Assembly (NCBI RefSeq): GCF_963924675.1
Contig: NC_089226.1
Coordinates: 51,229,124 to 51,293,123, forward strand
Origin: Phocoena phocoena
Lineage: Eukaryota > Chordata > Mammalia > Artiodactyla > Phocoenidae
Direction: 5' to 3'
Length of the DNA stretch: 64,000 nucleotides
Positions 10,950 through 22,833 of this stretch are shown one piece after another. The notes under the pieces are model-generated. The model searched no databases and was not told the origin of the DNA. It worked only from the letters and a program-made list of their open reading frames with translations. Position numbers and translations under genes: made by a program. The first letter of the stretch is position 1; every line of letters starts with the position of its first letter.

Positions 10950-12210
10950 TATCCCTTTGCCAATTGTTCCTCTACTCTCTGCCAAAGGCATCACTTCCAT
11001 AGCATGCAGCTTCTCTATTTCCCCCACCCTTCTTTCCAATCAAAATAATGTCCTCCATTACTTGTAGATTGCGTACAAGGAAGCTAATATTTATTGGGGG
11101 TTTATCAGATTAATTTGGAAAAGTTGATGCCAAATAGCATTCATTTAGAAAAATGCAGATATGGAATCACAGTATCATTGGGTTAATTCAAAGTGTGGTC
11201 ATTCTACCATAAACTGCTATTAACTATATTGGAATGATGCAAGTTAAAATCAAAACCTGGACTCAAATATATCTCCCAATCTTTTCTTTTGTGTGTGTTT
11301 ACTGTAGCATTTTAACATATTTTAGGGGCATTCATATGGACCTTTGATTACCTGCAATTGTTTAAGGATGCACTTTTTAAAAAGGGAAAAAAATAGAAAC
11401 TGTGATTATAGGTAATTATTGCATAACACCAACATTTAAAGAGTTGGATTAATGTAAACCTTATCCAAATCTTAATAACTCCTCCAAAATTGAGATTAAA
11501 GTTTTCTTATCAAAGAATTAAAACTACATTTATAGTTAAAAATGTTAAAGTTATAGTTAAAAATGGATTATCTGCATGTAATAACATAAGAAAAATGATC
11601 AAAAGATATACATAATGGAAAAGATAAAATTATGCTTTTCAGATAGTATTTCCTTTAAAAAATCTGAATCAAAGTTATTAAAGTTAAAGCTTTTAAATGT
11701 TTTTTAAAAGTTTAAGTTAAATACATTTAAAAGTTATTAAAACTTTTAAATGTATTTAATAATATAGCAATAATCAGAAAATTCATTAGAGTAAAAATAT
11801 TTACACCTAATCTCAAAGACAATAGATAAATATCTCAAAACTCACACACAAGAAATGTGTAAAACTCATATGAAGACGACAAATTTCAAAACTTCTTTGG
11901 GAATTCAATAAAGAACATGAATCAGAAGAATGAGTCATAAAAGTATCATTGATCCTCAAAATTATGTATATATCAGTCTGAACCACATCTTTTGGATTAT
12001 GAGTATTGGGGAAGATTGATATATTTTAGATATGCAATGAGTATGGGCTACCATACCACACATTTAATAAGATATATACAGTCTAAACCCTCACAGCCTC
12101 TTACAAAAAATATAGATAAATATATAGGTTCTAATTTAGTATATGAAAAAGATGCATTTTGAATCATTGAAAAAAATGATAGCATATACAACACAACTGC
12201 TGGTGAAACG
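10950..12210. other. AT-rich DNA, possibly very old L1 interior
   Basis: No clear gene. The part from about 11380 onward has the A-rich, reading-frame-less look of an ancient L1 body and leads toward the L1-like 3' end at 12490-12882, but I cannot show homology by eye. It contains the perfect inverted repeat at 11717-11759. Confidence 0.35.
11717..11759. repeat. perfect 19-bp inverted repeat (hairpin)
   Basis: Arms 11717-11735 and 11741-11759 are exact reverse complements around a 5-base centre (ATTAA). The arm is TTAAATACATTTAAAAGTT. The sequence is nearly all A/T, so chance or polymerase slippage can explain it. Confidence 0.85.
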
Positions 12211-12441
12211 AAAAGCCTAAATTATGGGCTTCCCTGGTGGCACAATGGTTGAGAGTCCGCCTGCCGATGCAGGGGACACAGGTTTGTGCCCCGGTCTGGG
12301 AGGATCCCGCATGCCGCGGAGCGGCTGGTCCCGTGAGCCATGGCAGCTGAGCCTGCGCGTCCGGAGCCTGTGCTCCGCAACGGGAGAGGCCACAGCGGTG
12401 AGAGGCCCGCGTACCGCAAAAAAAAAAAAGCCTAAATTATG
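12211..12441 (+). mobile_element. CHR-type tRNA-derived SINE
   Basis: The element is 12227-12425: GGCTTCCCTGGTGGCACAAT at the start, a tRNA-like region with an A-box (TGGCACAATGGTTGAGAG) and a B-box (GGTTTGTGCCC), then the CHR body and a poly(A) tail. A perfect 16-bp target duplication AAAAGCCTAAATTATG flanks it (12211-12226 and 12426-12441). Open frames across it are artefacts of the repeat. Confidence 0.97.
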
Positions 12442-12489
12442 CCAATTTATTTTTAAGAAATAATCATAGTTATGAGCAAAGATTTAGAA

Positions 12490-12882
12490 ATAATAATGTT
12501 AATTGCAGCTCTCATTGGAGAAATGAGAGCCAACTTAAATGCCTGAAACAAAAGACTAGTTAAATAAATTATATGTTCATAGAACAAAGTTATGTATTAT
12601 CAAAAATAATACAGTAAAGGAGTATAGAAAATATATAATACTGTGTAAATATATTCATGATATGTTTAGTTTGAAAAATACAAACTACATCTACTATATG
12701 ATTTCACTTATAATTTATATTATTTTCTAATATATGGCTAAAGGAATCAAAACCAGTATCTTAACAGCTGTTGTTTCCATATAAGAAACATGTAGGTATA
12801 TTTAATTTCTACATCTATATTTTGTATTATATTTCCTAAATTATATTGTTGTAATGAATGTATACAATTTTGTAAATTAAAA
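12490..12882 (+). repeat. ancient L1 3' end (probable)
   Basis: The run 'aactagttaaataaattatatgttcatagaa' and the end 'tttcctaaattatattgttgtaatgaatgta...aaattaaaaaa' follow the layout of old mammalian L1 3' ends. Divergence is high. If correct, the CHR SINE at 12227 sits in or beside this older element. Confidence 0.5.
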
Positions 12883-14865
12883 AAATGACAACAAATTATA
12901 CAATATATTCACTAAATTTATACACCTGTACAAATGATCATCTTAAAGCAAATTTCTATTTCTTGAGTTATTTGTCCTTCTGTTTTATTTTGGAGAAGGC
13001 TCTGAATGTTGCATGAAGCCTCTCTTCCCTCCCACTCCAAGTTGATAGCTGTTGCAATGCTATCTGCTTTGCTATTTACAGATCTGACACAGACAGTCAC
13101 ACTGCAGAACATTCATAAGGGCTGAAAGGCACAATCCCTCAAGAAACCTGACTTTTCAGTAAGCATTTTCAAGGAACGTTCTTTGTTTTTTTTTTCTTAG
13201 CTCTTCCTTTTTTATTCTCCTTTCCCTTCAGACACTGTTTCAGCTTTGAAAAAAAAACTATTTTTTTCCACAAAAGGCCCTTTGGAGAAGAGTGAACTTC
13301 TAGGACCCCCATGTGTGTCACCACCTGCCTACTTCAGCCCCTAACAGTTTCTAGCAGATTTGCCTTCTACCACAGTCTCCTTCCATATCAAGTCCTGAGT
13401 CAATAAAATCCAAACATGGCTGTATGGAAGAAATTTCTTTTCTACTTGAGATTGGGATGGGGACAAGAACATCTTTTTTTTTCATCAGAAGATCTATGTG
13501 TTAGGGATTAAAAAGCTGCCAAGAATCTTTGCATAAAGGCTATTTTCCCAGTGTCCAGTCGTCCTGCCCAGCCCCTTCTCTTGGACCCTTTCTCTCAGGC
13601 CAATATCTTGCTTGACTTGCGTTCAAGCCTTGAGCCCCAACCCCCTTGGTTTTTGACCCTCAAGTAGATTTCCCCCCCTGTATTCTCTCCCCTCTGAAAT
13701 CCCTACTGTCTTCATTGGTGGTGACAAGTAAGCTCAATCTGTCTACTCTGACTCAGATCCATATTAGAGTATGTGTTCTTTCATTCAACAGTATATACTG
13801 AGCATTGCTTTTGTGCTTATAACTATTAAATCCACTGTTCACCACTGTGAGGTTGAACCCTCAGAAAGTAGAGCTCAACGCTTGTCCAATGACCCACCTT
13901 AGCTTTTTTTAGGCTTTTATAAGGATAGACAAAATTTTTATTTGCTTTTTTGTTATTTTGGCCCTTCTAGCATGTCCTATGTCCATGGTTGTATCTATTT
14001 TGTTAGAAATAGCCTATGTCATCAACTCCTCAAATTCTCTTGACTGAAGAATAGTCCTTTATTGATGCCTTAACTTACATATTTCTTGCTAAGCTATAGA
14101 ACCTAAATGTCGGTAGAATATCACTTTGTGCAAAACTTCTACAGCCTGTATTTGAAATAAATAGTTTCCATTCCTGAAAGATTGCATAATCCACGAATTA
14201 CACTGTCAAATAGGCAGTTATTTAAGTTAAAATACTGGATGTTAATCCTATGAAGCCCCCTTGTCTTACCTTCTCATTCAGCCAACTTCTGAATCTGGTC
14301 AGTGCTATCTAGTTAATATATTTCAAATGCATTCCCCTTATTCTAACTCTATTGCCATGAATGTCATTGATTTTTTTTGTTATTTTTATTTTTGCAATGG
14401 TCTTATAAATAATCTTGTTGAATCTAGTATTTCCAGCTCCAGTGTATCCTCAATATTGCCACCAGTATAGTAGTTTTATATTATATTATATATCCATTTA
14501 AATTACGTGGAATATGTTATTTTATATAAGTGCATAACTTTTTAAAGCTTTATCTTAATGGTAGACCTAATTAAATTGTAATTATTATTGTTAATTAAAA
14601 ATCATCAAAGAACAATAGAATTCTTTAGTGATAATAAATTTCTACTACTAATCCAAAGCAATATCTGTGAAAACATTTTGACACTTATGCTTGCATTATT
14701 CTCAGAGGTACAGGTTTATGACAAAGTTATAGCAAACTGTTCTTTACAGATAAAGTTAGTTCATAAAATCTAGCTCTTTAGAGGAGAAAAAGCACTAAAA
14801 TAAATATAGGTCAACCTTTTTTTTTTTAATAAATGGAGAAATGAAAGTTCACAAACTGAGTTACT
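12883..14865. other. no recognised gene or repeat
   Basis: Unique-looking DNA with mixed composition. It has pyrimidine-rich stretches (13180-13210, 13560-13690) and AT-rich stretches (14380-14640). A weak L2/MIR-like trace lies near 13780-13830. Nothing else can be supported. Confidence 0.45.
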
Positions 14866-14867
14866 GC

Positions 14868-14995
14868 CTCTAGTCTGTCATTCCATAAGACTTATACACT
14901 CCCTGAGGTCAGGAATTGCATTTTTGTTGAATGTTATATATTCTCACCACTTAGAACAGGATTCATTCACATTTGCTGACTGAATAAAAACCTTT
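14868..14995 (+). repeat. L2/MIR 3'-end remnant
   Basis: The order 'ctccctgaggtcaggaattgcat...cacttagaacagg...tgactgaataaa' follows the L2 3' end. Confidence 0.5.
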
Positions 14996-15079
14996 TCATT
15001 GTCACAGCGGGGTACAGATCTGGTTGATATGAGAATCGCAGACTTCCAGGTAAATGCAGACTTCAGGAAAAATAGAAAC

Positions 15080-15345
15080 CATTTATCAAGGACTTATCCT
15101 GAGTTAGGGATAATTCTAAGTAATTTCTATCATATATAATATTTCAAAAATTGTATTTTAAAAAGGCAGTCAATTATTTTTGTCCTATCTTGATAGGTAC
15201 GATTAGAACTGTCTCCATTTTACAGATTAGGAAAGCGAGGCACAGAATGATTAAGTCCCTTCCTGCAAAGGTCACACATCCAGGAAGTGGTGGAATTGGA
15301 TTTGAACCCCAGTAATCAGAGACCAGAGCTCATATTCTTAATCTC
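15080..15345 (-). repeat. MIR SINE remnant, antisense
   Basis: The core 'ccattttacagattaggaaagcgaggcacagaatgattaagtc' and the continuation 'aaggtcacacatccaggaagtggtggaattggatttgaacccc' match the MIR reverse complement well. Confidence 0.85.
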
Positions 15346-16192
15346 CACTCTGTCCTCACTGTGTTTAGAACTGTGCAGTAAAGGCTTACTACCCTGGAAG
15401 ATTAAAGCACTCAAAAATAAATCCATCAAGTTGCATTCTATTCTTGATAGAAATAGGAAAATGTAGGGCTTTTTTTAGGTCAGTTTTTTATGTGTTGTAA
15501 TATAGGAGACACTATTAATTTTAGGAAAATCTAAATGGTTCTAGAAACCATGTCTAATATTCAAATGATACTGCTTTTCAATCAAAAGATTATAGGGCAA
15601 TTCACTTTACCCCTAAAAATCTGTCATTTCTAAGTGAGAAAACTAAATAGAAGTGATGACTTGTCAGCTGAATTAATTTTTAGTTTATACTTCTCAGAAT
15701 AGGAGTAAAACACTGACTTTACCTGGAACAATTTATAGTTGCATTTAATTTTGAATGAAGGTCTAAGATGTGGGGGGTGGATAAAAATTTAATTTTTTCT
15801 AACTCTGATATGTTTCTCATTTTGAATCTTTAACAGTCGTACTTCAGATTCCTTTGACTTTAAATTTTTAGCAGAGATTTATTTACAAGGGTAAAGTAGA
15901 TGTTTCAACAACAATTTAAATGATTCAAGGCAGGACTGAGATATCCTCTGAATTATAACATACATATATTCTCAGAAGGGTGTCTTCTGGAAACCTAGTA
16001 AAGATACATTTCTTCAAATGAAACATTTAGTGTGCCTAATCAAAGAAACATAGATTTAAAAATAAGTAATGCCATGTTAAAGACATCCAGAAGAGTGATG
16101 CTTAGAAATTCAAGATGGGGTAACAGGCAGGTAAAGAGAATTGGCAGTTGGAAGAAGTCAGTTTGAGTATGCACACTTCCACTTTTTGGCTA
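15346..16192. other. no recognised feature
   Basis: AT-rich DNA between a MIR and a CHR SINE, with no coding or repeat signal that I can name. Confidence 0.5.
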
Positions 16193-16434
16193 TGTGACTT
16201 TTCTTTTCTTTTCTTTTCTTTTTTTTTTCGGTACGCGGGCCTCTCACTGTTGTGGCCTCTCCCGTTGCGGAGCACAGGCTCCCGACGCGCAGGCTCAGCG
16301 ACCATGGCTCATGGGCCCAGCTGCTCCGCGGCATGTGGGATCTTCCCGGACCGGGGCACAAACCTGTGTCCCCTGCATCGGCAGGGGGACTCCCAACCAC
16401 TGCGCCACCAGGGAAGCTCTGTGTGACTTTTCTT
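16193..16434 (-). mobile_element. CHR-type SINE, antisense
   Basis: The element is 16206-16421: a (TTCTT)n/T-rich complement of the tail, then GTACGCGGGCCTCTCACTG and the antisense CHR body, ending CCACCAGGGAAGC. The 13-bp duplication TGTGACTTTTCTT (16193-16205 and 16422-16434) is perfect. The tail has become an interrupted TTTTC repeat. Confidence 0.97.
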
Positions 16435-17440
16435 AATCTTGAATTTTATTAGTAAATAAAGTTTTGCCCAATAGAGAGTAGACAGTGATTTCTAGGTTCA
16501 TTAGGTCAACATAAATTAGAAAAACTATGTCTAGAGTTTTCAATAGCCATGAAAATTCCCCTTTGTTATTGCTACTTGAGCATCTCTGCCATGTAAAACT
16601 CATCTAGGAATCTTGATAGATGTTAGAAGCAACAGATAAGCCTTAAGCTTTTTTTTTTTTTCCTGTGCAGTTTTCAAATAAAATACTTTAAAATTATTTA
16701 ATTAAGCATGCTGGTATTGAAGCCAAGTATGTGTTTACCAAATTTCTGAACCATAACACTGTCTTGGCCTATCTTCTTTCAATTTACACTTGAAACTGAG
16801 TTAGTCGTTAAGAGGCTTGAAGTAGTTTCTTCTTAAGGTTGAGAAATGTAAAAAAAAAAAAAAAAAAAAAAATGAAGTTAGACGAGATTCCCTTTTTGTC
16901 AGTCATGACCTTTTGCTATCTGATTTAGTCTAAGAGCTTTCTAGCTAGAGTGTCTACTCCATCCTCAAGAGGCCTGTGTGTCTATGTAAAGTCATTTATT
17001 TCTGAAATGCACTTGCCTCTTTTCATGCTTGGAGGGGACCATCTTTCCTCTGGCCCCAGTGAGTGTGATTTAATTCTTTTTGGATAGCTCTTTGTTTAAA
17101 CCCCAGTGGAATACTACAAGAAGGAATACTGAAGCTCTAACTCAATAGAATCTTTTACAGGCTTCTTCAAAACATTGCCGCTTGGTAGAATATCATTAGC
17201 CTTTTACTCTGAAAGGTTCTTAGATGTACTTAAAATGTTATAGGTCTTCAATAAACACATGTATTCCTTAATTGATCTTGCGTATTTTTCCGTCTGTATT
17301 CTTTTCAATGCCTCAGTTAATTTCCACGTAATGTTTAGTAAACTTTAGTTGAATTAAATAGAACCACATATATACAATGACCACTTGTATACATGGTAGT
17401 CCAAAAGCACTAATTTAATAGAAAATATAGCTTCATTTCA
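16435..17440. other. unique DNA with a poly(A) tract
   Basis: No gene is visible. A 23-base A run at about 16850-16872 and a T run near 16650 are the only simple features. The A run has no recognisable retroposon in front of it. Confidence 0.5.
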
Positions 17441-17444
17441 ATAT

Positions 17445-17890
17445 GCTTTCATTTAACAGCATTTATTGAGTCCCAAATATGTGCCAAGAATTCTGTAAAT
17501 CATTCAAGAAATAAATGAAATAAAATAAAATATGATCTCAGCATGAAATGATCATAGTCTAGATGAGGGAGGAAATAAGCAAACCCACATGATGATTATG
17601 TAATATGCACTGTATGATAATGTTAATGAACCTCATATTAATAAGTAAATGTCTCTTTCAGTGTAGTCAGGGGAAAATTGAAGGAGGAGATAGTGTTAGA
17701 GGTGAGTCTGTAAGGTTATCTGTGTTGGACTAAAGTAGGCCTTCATGTTCCAGGGAAGCAACAAAAAGTCAGTGCAAAAGCTGTAAAAGAAGTTGACATA
17801 TTGGGAAACTAATGGACAAAATTTTCTTGGGCTGAATCTAGGGTCAAACCATTTAGGGGAGTAGCCTTACATAAGAAAGATTATGGTCTA
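17445..17890 (-). repeat. old L2-like repeat, antisense
   Basis: 'acagcatttattgagtcccaaatatgtgccaagaattctgta' is the reverse complement of the L2/MIR tail. It is followed by the purine-rich interior ('gatgagggaggaaataagc', 'agtgcaaaagctgtaaaagaag') seen in the other antisense fragments of this type here. Confidence 0.55.
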
Positions 17891-17914
17891 TGAAGAGCCT
17901 TCAATTATAAACTA

Positions 17915-17915
<1 letters not shown>

Positions 17916-17948
<33 letters not shown>
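17916..17948. repeat. (GT)n microsatellite
   Basis: An almost uninterrupted GT dinucleotide run directly next to the L2-like fragment. Confidence 0.95.
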
Positions 17949-17951
<3 letters not shown>

Positions 17952-18167
17952 TGTATTTTGGGAAGGGAAGTACTAACAGATGATAACACTTTTTTTATGG
18001 TAAAGAAGGTTGTGAATGAGAAGAGAATGATCATAAGGAGAGAACTTAGAAGGCAGTGCTAATTTTCCAGGTGTGGTATCATAAAAGTCTAACTGAATTT
18101 TTTAAATTAGTGGTAGTAAAAACTGAGGTTAAAAAAATTTTTTTTAATTATTTTCAAATGGCCTATA

Positions 18168-18308
18168 GAGTGGTTCTTAGACCAGCAGTATCAGCATCAA
18201 ATGTAGAGGTACTGAATCTGAAACTGGTGGGAGGAGAGGAAGTAGCAATCTGTGTTATAATGAACCCTCCAGATGATTCTGATGTACATCAAAGTTTGAG
18301 AACTACTG
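18168..18308 (+). mobile_element. MER5A, non-autonomous hAT DNA transposon
   Basis: It starts AGTGGTTCTTAGACCAGCAG and ends AAAGTTTGAGAACTACTG, the two MER5A ends, which are inverted repeats of each other. Between them are the diagnostic 'gtactgaatctgaaactggtgggag' and 'ccctccagatgattctgatgtacatc'. No 8-bp target duplication is obvious, as expected for an old copy. Confidence 0.88.
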
Positions 18309-19566
18309 ACTGAAACTTTGTAATGAATTGTAAGGGTTTCTCTTTCTGTGCCATTTAAACGCTTATTCACCATACATTTATTAACATAATCCATTAATGC
18401 TAATATACAACTAGTTTTAAGATGCACTGCTATTTTGTGTCATTAAAAAAAGATGCCAGTTTAACTCAAGTGACCAATTTCAAAATGCATCCCAATTCCA
18501 GAAGTGTTAAAAAAACAAAAATGTACATCTTAGAACATATAAAACATGTTGAGTTGACTGCCACAAAATCATACTGAACAAAAGAGATGATGTTTCACAG
18601 ATACATCAACCTATTTCCTTGCTTATTCTCATCAAATTTGAACCACAACTGCATGAAACCTACATTCATTACCATTTCCTTAGTTTTGTATTAATCTCAG
18701 ACCTCATGTTTTGACTCTTTTCTTTTTACTAGTGAGTTATCTGAATCTAAATTGTTAGAATCTGCCTATATTCTGCCCACTCAAGTAAAAAAGATAGGAA
18801 TTTCTAGAGCATTCATATTTAGGTCTTGGTAATAAGTAGAGTTTTCAGACCTGGGAAACTTTTTTTGGAGGGGAAAGAGTAGGTTTCCCTTTAAACAAAT
18901 GTCCTTCCCATCCCACCACCACTATATTTTCCACTTACTACAGACACAAAGAGAATAAGACAGGAGACAACTACATTTCAGGAACTCCCACAAAGTCTGT
19001 TGGTGATCTTTGGGGTGTTTGGATGGGAAATGTCTGGGTCACATGAAATTTTGAAAGCACATCTGCCTCCTGAAAATTCTGCTCTTACCCTCTCCCCAGG
19101 AGAGTACACAGCCAACCTACACCCATATTTTTCTCAGTTTCTATCATCTGAACTTTGCTCTTTTTTCTGTCTTTCACTTCTTTTGTCTCTTTTACATTAT
19201 GTCCAGATCATTCTCCCAGACCAGAAGCAGCCCAGACTTCTGAATTTGCTGTAGTATATTTTCCTCAGGACTGATCTAATTGAGAATGGAATGGGAAGTG
19301 TCTTCAGGCTGTAGAACATGACCTTGAGAAGAATAATCCAAGATAAAGTAGCTGGGGAGAAATTAAAACCAAACTGTTCCCAGGGTATGCTGCTGCTGCT
19401 GCTGCTTCAGGAACCAGACTCAAGAACGACTGCTCAATATGATTGACTTTGAATGTGACTTCCCTATAGCACCTAAGACGGGAGACAAGAGGGACTTTCA
19501 AATAAACTGGAATAGTAATGATATTAAGAAACACGTATATCACTCTTCCTATTTATTATTAAATAC
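18309..19566. other. no recognised feature
   Basis: Unique-looking DNA. A short (TGC)6 run lies at 19388-19406. Open frames up to about 85 codons occur without supporting motifs. Confidence 0.5.
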
Positions 19567-19795
19567 TTATTTATTGGGGTTCCCTGGTGGCGCAGTGGTT
19601 GAGAGTCCGCCTGCCGATGCAGGGGACACAGGTTCGTGCCCCGGTCTGGGAAGATCCCACATGCCACAGAGTGGCTGGGCCCATGAGCCATGGCCGCTGA
19701 GCCTGCGCGTCCGGAGCCTGTGCTCCGCAACGGGAGAGGCCACAACAGTGAGAGGCCCATGTACCGCAAAAAAAAAAAAAAAAAAATTATTTATT
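19567..19795 (+). mobile_element. CHR-type SINE
   Basis: The element is about 19576-19786, starting GGGGTTCCCTGGTGGCGCAG with a good B-box (GGTTCGTGCCC) and ending in about 19 A residues. The duplication is TTATTTATT (19567-19575 and 19787-19795), partly ambiguous because the target itself is T/A-rich. Confidence 0.95.
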
Positions 19796-20009
19796 TACTT
19801 AAAAAAAATTGTGAAGATAGTCTAACTACGTAATCAATCCTGAACAATAGGTAGGACAGGAAATTCTAAATACAGGCATTGGGTTGGAAAGAGAGAGAAC
19901 TAGATTAGTTTAGGAGACTGAGGGAGTCCTGAGTCATGGGGGCATCACTGCTGGTGATGGGGCAAAGTAATCTCCACCCTGATAAGTAAGAAACTTAAGT
20001 GAAAGTTTT

Positions 20010-20140
20010 ATACCCATTTTTAGCTGAGAAGGTGACTGAGCATATTTAAGTGATTTTCCTAAATTCACAAGATTTATTAGCCACTCAAATGAGGCTACTG
20101 GGCAAGGCTTTTGCCCCACAGTCCAGCAATTACCCCATAT
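20010..20140 (-). repeat. probable MIR remnant, antisense
   Basis: 'cccatttttagctgagaaggtgactgagcatatttaagtgattttcc' resembles the MIR reverse complement, at high divergence. Confidence 0.45.
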
Positions 20141-20288
20141 AGGCAACTCTTCTGAGTGAGATTATATAACATGTTCTCACCAATTCCTAATTCATCACAG
20201 AGATCTGACACTTAAGAGATATTAGAGAGTTGAGATGTTAATTAGTCAAAAGCAAAACGGTACCATTTTAGTATGTATGTGTATGTAT

Positions 20289-20331
<43 letters not shown>
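20289..20331. repeat. (AT)n microsatellite
   Basis: An alternating TA run with one interrupting C, about 40 bases long. Confidence 0.95.
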
Positions 20332-20333
<2 letters not shown>

Positions 20334-20534
20334 GAGTTACTTATACTCTCTAAGAATTTCTTTTATCCTCTTAAAGATGGGGAAGGGGATTTCATCAATC
20401 CTGCTTCACAAGGTTGTTTTGTACACACACACACATTTTTAAGATATAAATATACTGTAGAAATGTGAGATATAATCAATATCATTATCATTATTCAACA
20501 GGAACATGACTAAATTTTTGCTTACATTGAGTTA

Positions 20535-20536
<2 letters not shown>

Positions 20537-20578
<42 letters not shown>
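20537..20578. repeat. (AC)n microsatellite
   Basis: An uninterrupted CA/AC run of about 21 units, the purest long dinucleotide repeat of this type in the window. It is a likely polymorphic marker. Confidence 0.97.
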
Positions 20579-20581
<3 letters not shown>

Positions 20582-20654
20582 CTGTTGCTTCTTCTACAGA
20601 GGCCACCTGTTGGTGACTTGAAGAGCACAGTCATTCCATAGCAATTTTGGCGTG

Positions 20655-20835
20655 TAGTCCCATGTCTGCAATGTATTAACATTCTGAATCTAAGTCCATA
20701 AACCTCTCTAAAGCCCCGTTTCCTCACCTGTAAAATACTGATAGTACTAGTATCTCTACTATAGGGGGTTACTGAGGATTAAATAAGTTAATAGCATAGT
20801 TACCTTTTAATATATTGTCATTAAAGTCCTAAAGT
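20655..20835 (+). repeat. MIR SINE remnant
   Basis: 'aacctctctaaagccccgtttcctcacctgtaaaatactgatag' followed by 'ttactgaggattaaataagttaata' is the MIR core and 3' region in sense orientation. Confidence 0.8.
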
Positions 20836-20969
20836 TTAGCCTAATGCCATGCCTGTTAGAAACCACACAGTTTGTGGAAAGAACAATACATTATGGTTGG
20901 TGACCACCTGTAATATCTTGACTGGAGTACTAGGTGTTTTAAAAGTTTTCGTATGGATACTTGCAACAA

Positions 20970-21115
20970 ATCCTCACACTGCTTATTAATATCTCCATTT
21001 TTATAGATGAGCAAACCAAAGCACAAAGAGTTTAAGTCACTTGTCCAAGGCCACAAGGCTTATAACTGGAAGAAAAGGGAAGGGGACACTGGTCATTATG
21101 ACTTCAAAGCCCTTG
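20970..21115 (-). repeat. MIR SINE remnant, antisense
   Basis: 'atctccatttttatagatgagcaaaccaaagcacaaagagtttaagtcacttgtccaaggccacaagg' is the MIR reverse complement. Confidence 0.8.
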
Positions 21116-21940
21116 CTTTTTCCACAATGTACCCCAACTCCTCAGGGGCAGCCTAAAGGGATTGATTGGATTTGTTAGTCAAGGACCTGCTAATATGATT
21201 ACTTTTCATGGTTGTAGTTTTGTATTTGTCTGAGTTTCTTTCATACACAGTTAGCTCAGCTTAGAAGTATTTCTAAGGAAAGAGAAAGCTTAGTTTAATA
21301 TTGCTCATACTTAGCATGGAAGGAAGCCTTTTCCTACATATGAATGGTAATTTTATTTCTGCCCTTAAAATGAGAAATAGGTCAACCTACTTACTTATTG
21401 CATTGCTTAAATCATCTTCTGGGATTTTGGCAGTTTAAGGCTTACAGGTCTTTTCTTGGCTATCTTCCTCTAAATCTCTTAAGGGATCATGGATATTCTA
21501 TGCACATCCAATACAATATTTATTAAAGAATATATAATATGACTGTAAATTTATTTTAACATTTTTATTCTAAGGAGTTCAGAACCTTATGGCATAAATT
21601 ACCTCATTTATCTTCATATATATTCCCAAGGGAAGAGCTTGGTAGTATTATCAGCCCAGATTAAAAATAAATGGGCAAATAGAAGCTAGTTGTTCAGTTT
21701 GTCAGTCTATCATCAGGATTGATGGGGTTTCCACTATTTGCAGGCAACTGAGCTGGAGGTAGCCAGGCTGTGCTCAGGGGAGCAAAGGTCAGAGCATGGC
21801 TAGTCTGGATGAAAACCTGAAATGTCTAAGGCGTTACTCAGTTCATGTTTCTCTGGTCATCTGCTTATTTGCCCAGCCGGTGACTACATAATGACACGTG
21901 CTGTTGTTTTCATCTGAGATGCCATTGGCCATTGTTCTGA
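21116..21940. other. no recognised feature
   Basis: Unique-looking DNA. A weak MIR-like trace lies near 21630-21680, too short to call. Confidence 0.45.
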
Positions 21941-21944
21941 CCAC

Positions 21945-22215
21945 CTCATGCTTTTCCAGGCTCAGATGAGTCATCATTTCATCCATAAGGCCTTTCTTGA
22001 TCCTCAGTAGAGTCAATCATGTCTATAGAGTTCTGACAATTAGACGGGTGTCCAATACAACATATGAAATGACTATTTTGTGTGCATTGTCTCTAAAAGG
22101 CCAAGAGCTTCTCTGGGTCAGGAACCATGTTTTATTTCTCTCTGCATCCTCAATGCAGATTACAATGTCTGGCACGAAAGAGACAATTAAAATCAGTTTA
22201 CTGAATAATGTAGGG
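21945..22215 (+). repeat. L2 3' remnant
   Basis: 'ataaggcctttcttgatcctcag' followed by 'gtcaggaaccatgttttatttctctctgcatcctcaatgcag' and 'aatgtctggcacgaaagagacaattaa' follows the L2 3' end in order. Confidence 0.65.
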
Positions 22216-22434
22216 GACTAGAAAACATATTTAACATAGGAGTATCAGACTACAAACCCATTGCCTCAAATTATATTTGCTTCTAGGTTCTATTTAATCA
22301 CATTGATCAGTGGGTTGACTTTCCCCTTCAAATATTATTTCTGAGCCTTACCTTCACCTTCTATAAAAAGGGGGAAAGTGCTAGTTATTTGTTCTTCATA
22401 GGATACCATGGGAAACAAACAGAATGAAGTATAT

Positions 22435-22833
22435 GTATATATTAACGTTCTAGGACTGCCACAAGAAAGTATAACAGCCTGTTGCTTAAACAACAGAAAT
22501 TTATTTTCTCATAGTTCTGGAGGCTAGAATTCTAACATCAAGGTGTCAGGAAAGTTGATTTCTGCTAGGACCCCTCTCGTTGCCCTTTAGGTGGCCATGA
22601 TCTCCCTCTGTCTCCCCATGGTCTTTCCTCTGTGCATGTCTGTGTCCTAATCTTTTCTTCTCTTAAAGACATGAGTCATATTGAATTAGGACCTACCTTT
22701 ATGATTTCATTTTGTATTAATCACCTCATTTTAAAGGCTCCATCTCCATCTCCAAATACGGTCCCATTATGAAGTATTAGAGGTTAAGACTTTATCCTAT
22801 GAAATTCATGGGGACTTCATTCAGCCCATGACA
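22435..22833 (-). repeat. MLT1-type LTR (ERVL-MaLR), antisense
   Basis: Reverse complement of an MLT1 LTR: 'ttctaggactgccacaag', 'cttaaacaacagaaatttattttctcatagttctggaggc', a middle region with 'tctgtgtcctaatcttttctt', and the end 'ttcattcagcccatgaca'. It is a solitary LTR with no interior. Confidence 0.8.

Noticed and set aside
12227..12425. A-box and B-box taken as a functional tRNA gene
   Set aside because: The boxes belong to the tRNA-derived head of a CHR SINE; no cloverleaf with an anticodon loop is preserved.
16850..16872. poly(A) run as the tail of a processed pseudogene
   Set aside because: No recognisable gene-derived sequence or flanking duplication lies next to it.
19388..19406. 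(TGC)6 run as an expandable triplet in a gene
   Set aside because: Only six units and no exon around it.
19439..19825. 128-codon plus-strand open frame
   Set aside because: Its C-terminal two thirds are CHR SINE sequence and poly(A)-encoded lysines.
20289..20331. (AT)n tract as a replication origin or matrix attachment site
   Set aside because: Nothing beyond base composition supports it, and such runs are ordinary mammalian microsatellites.
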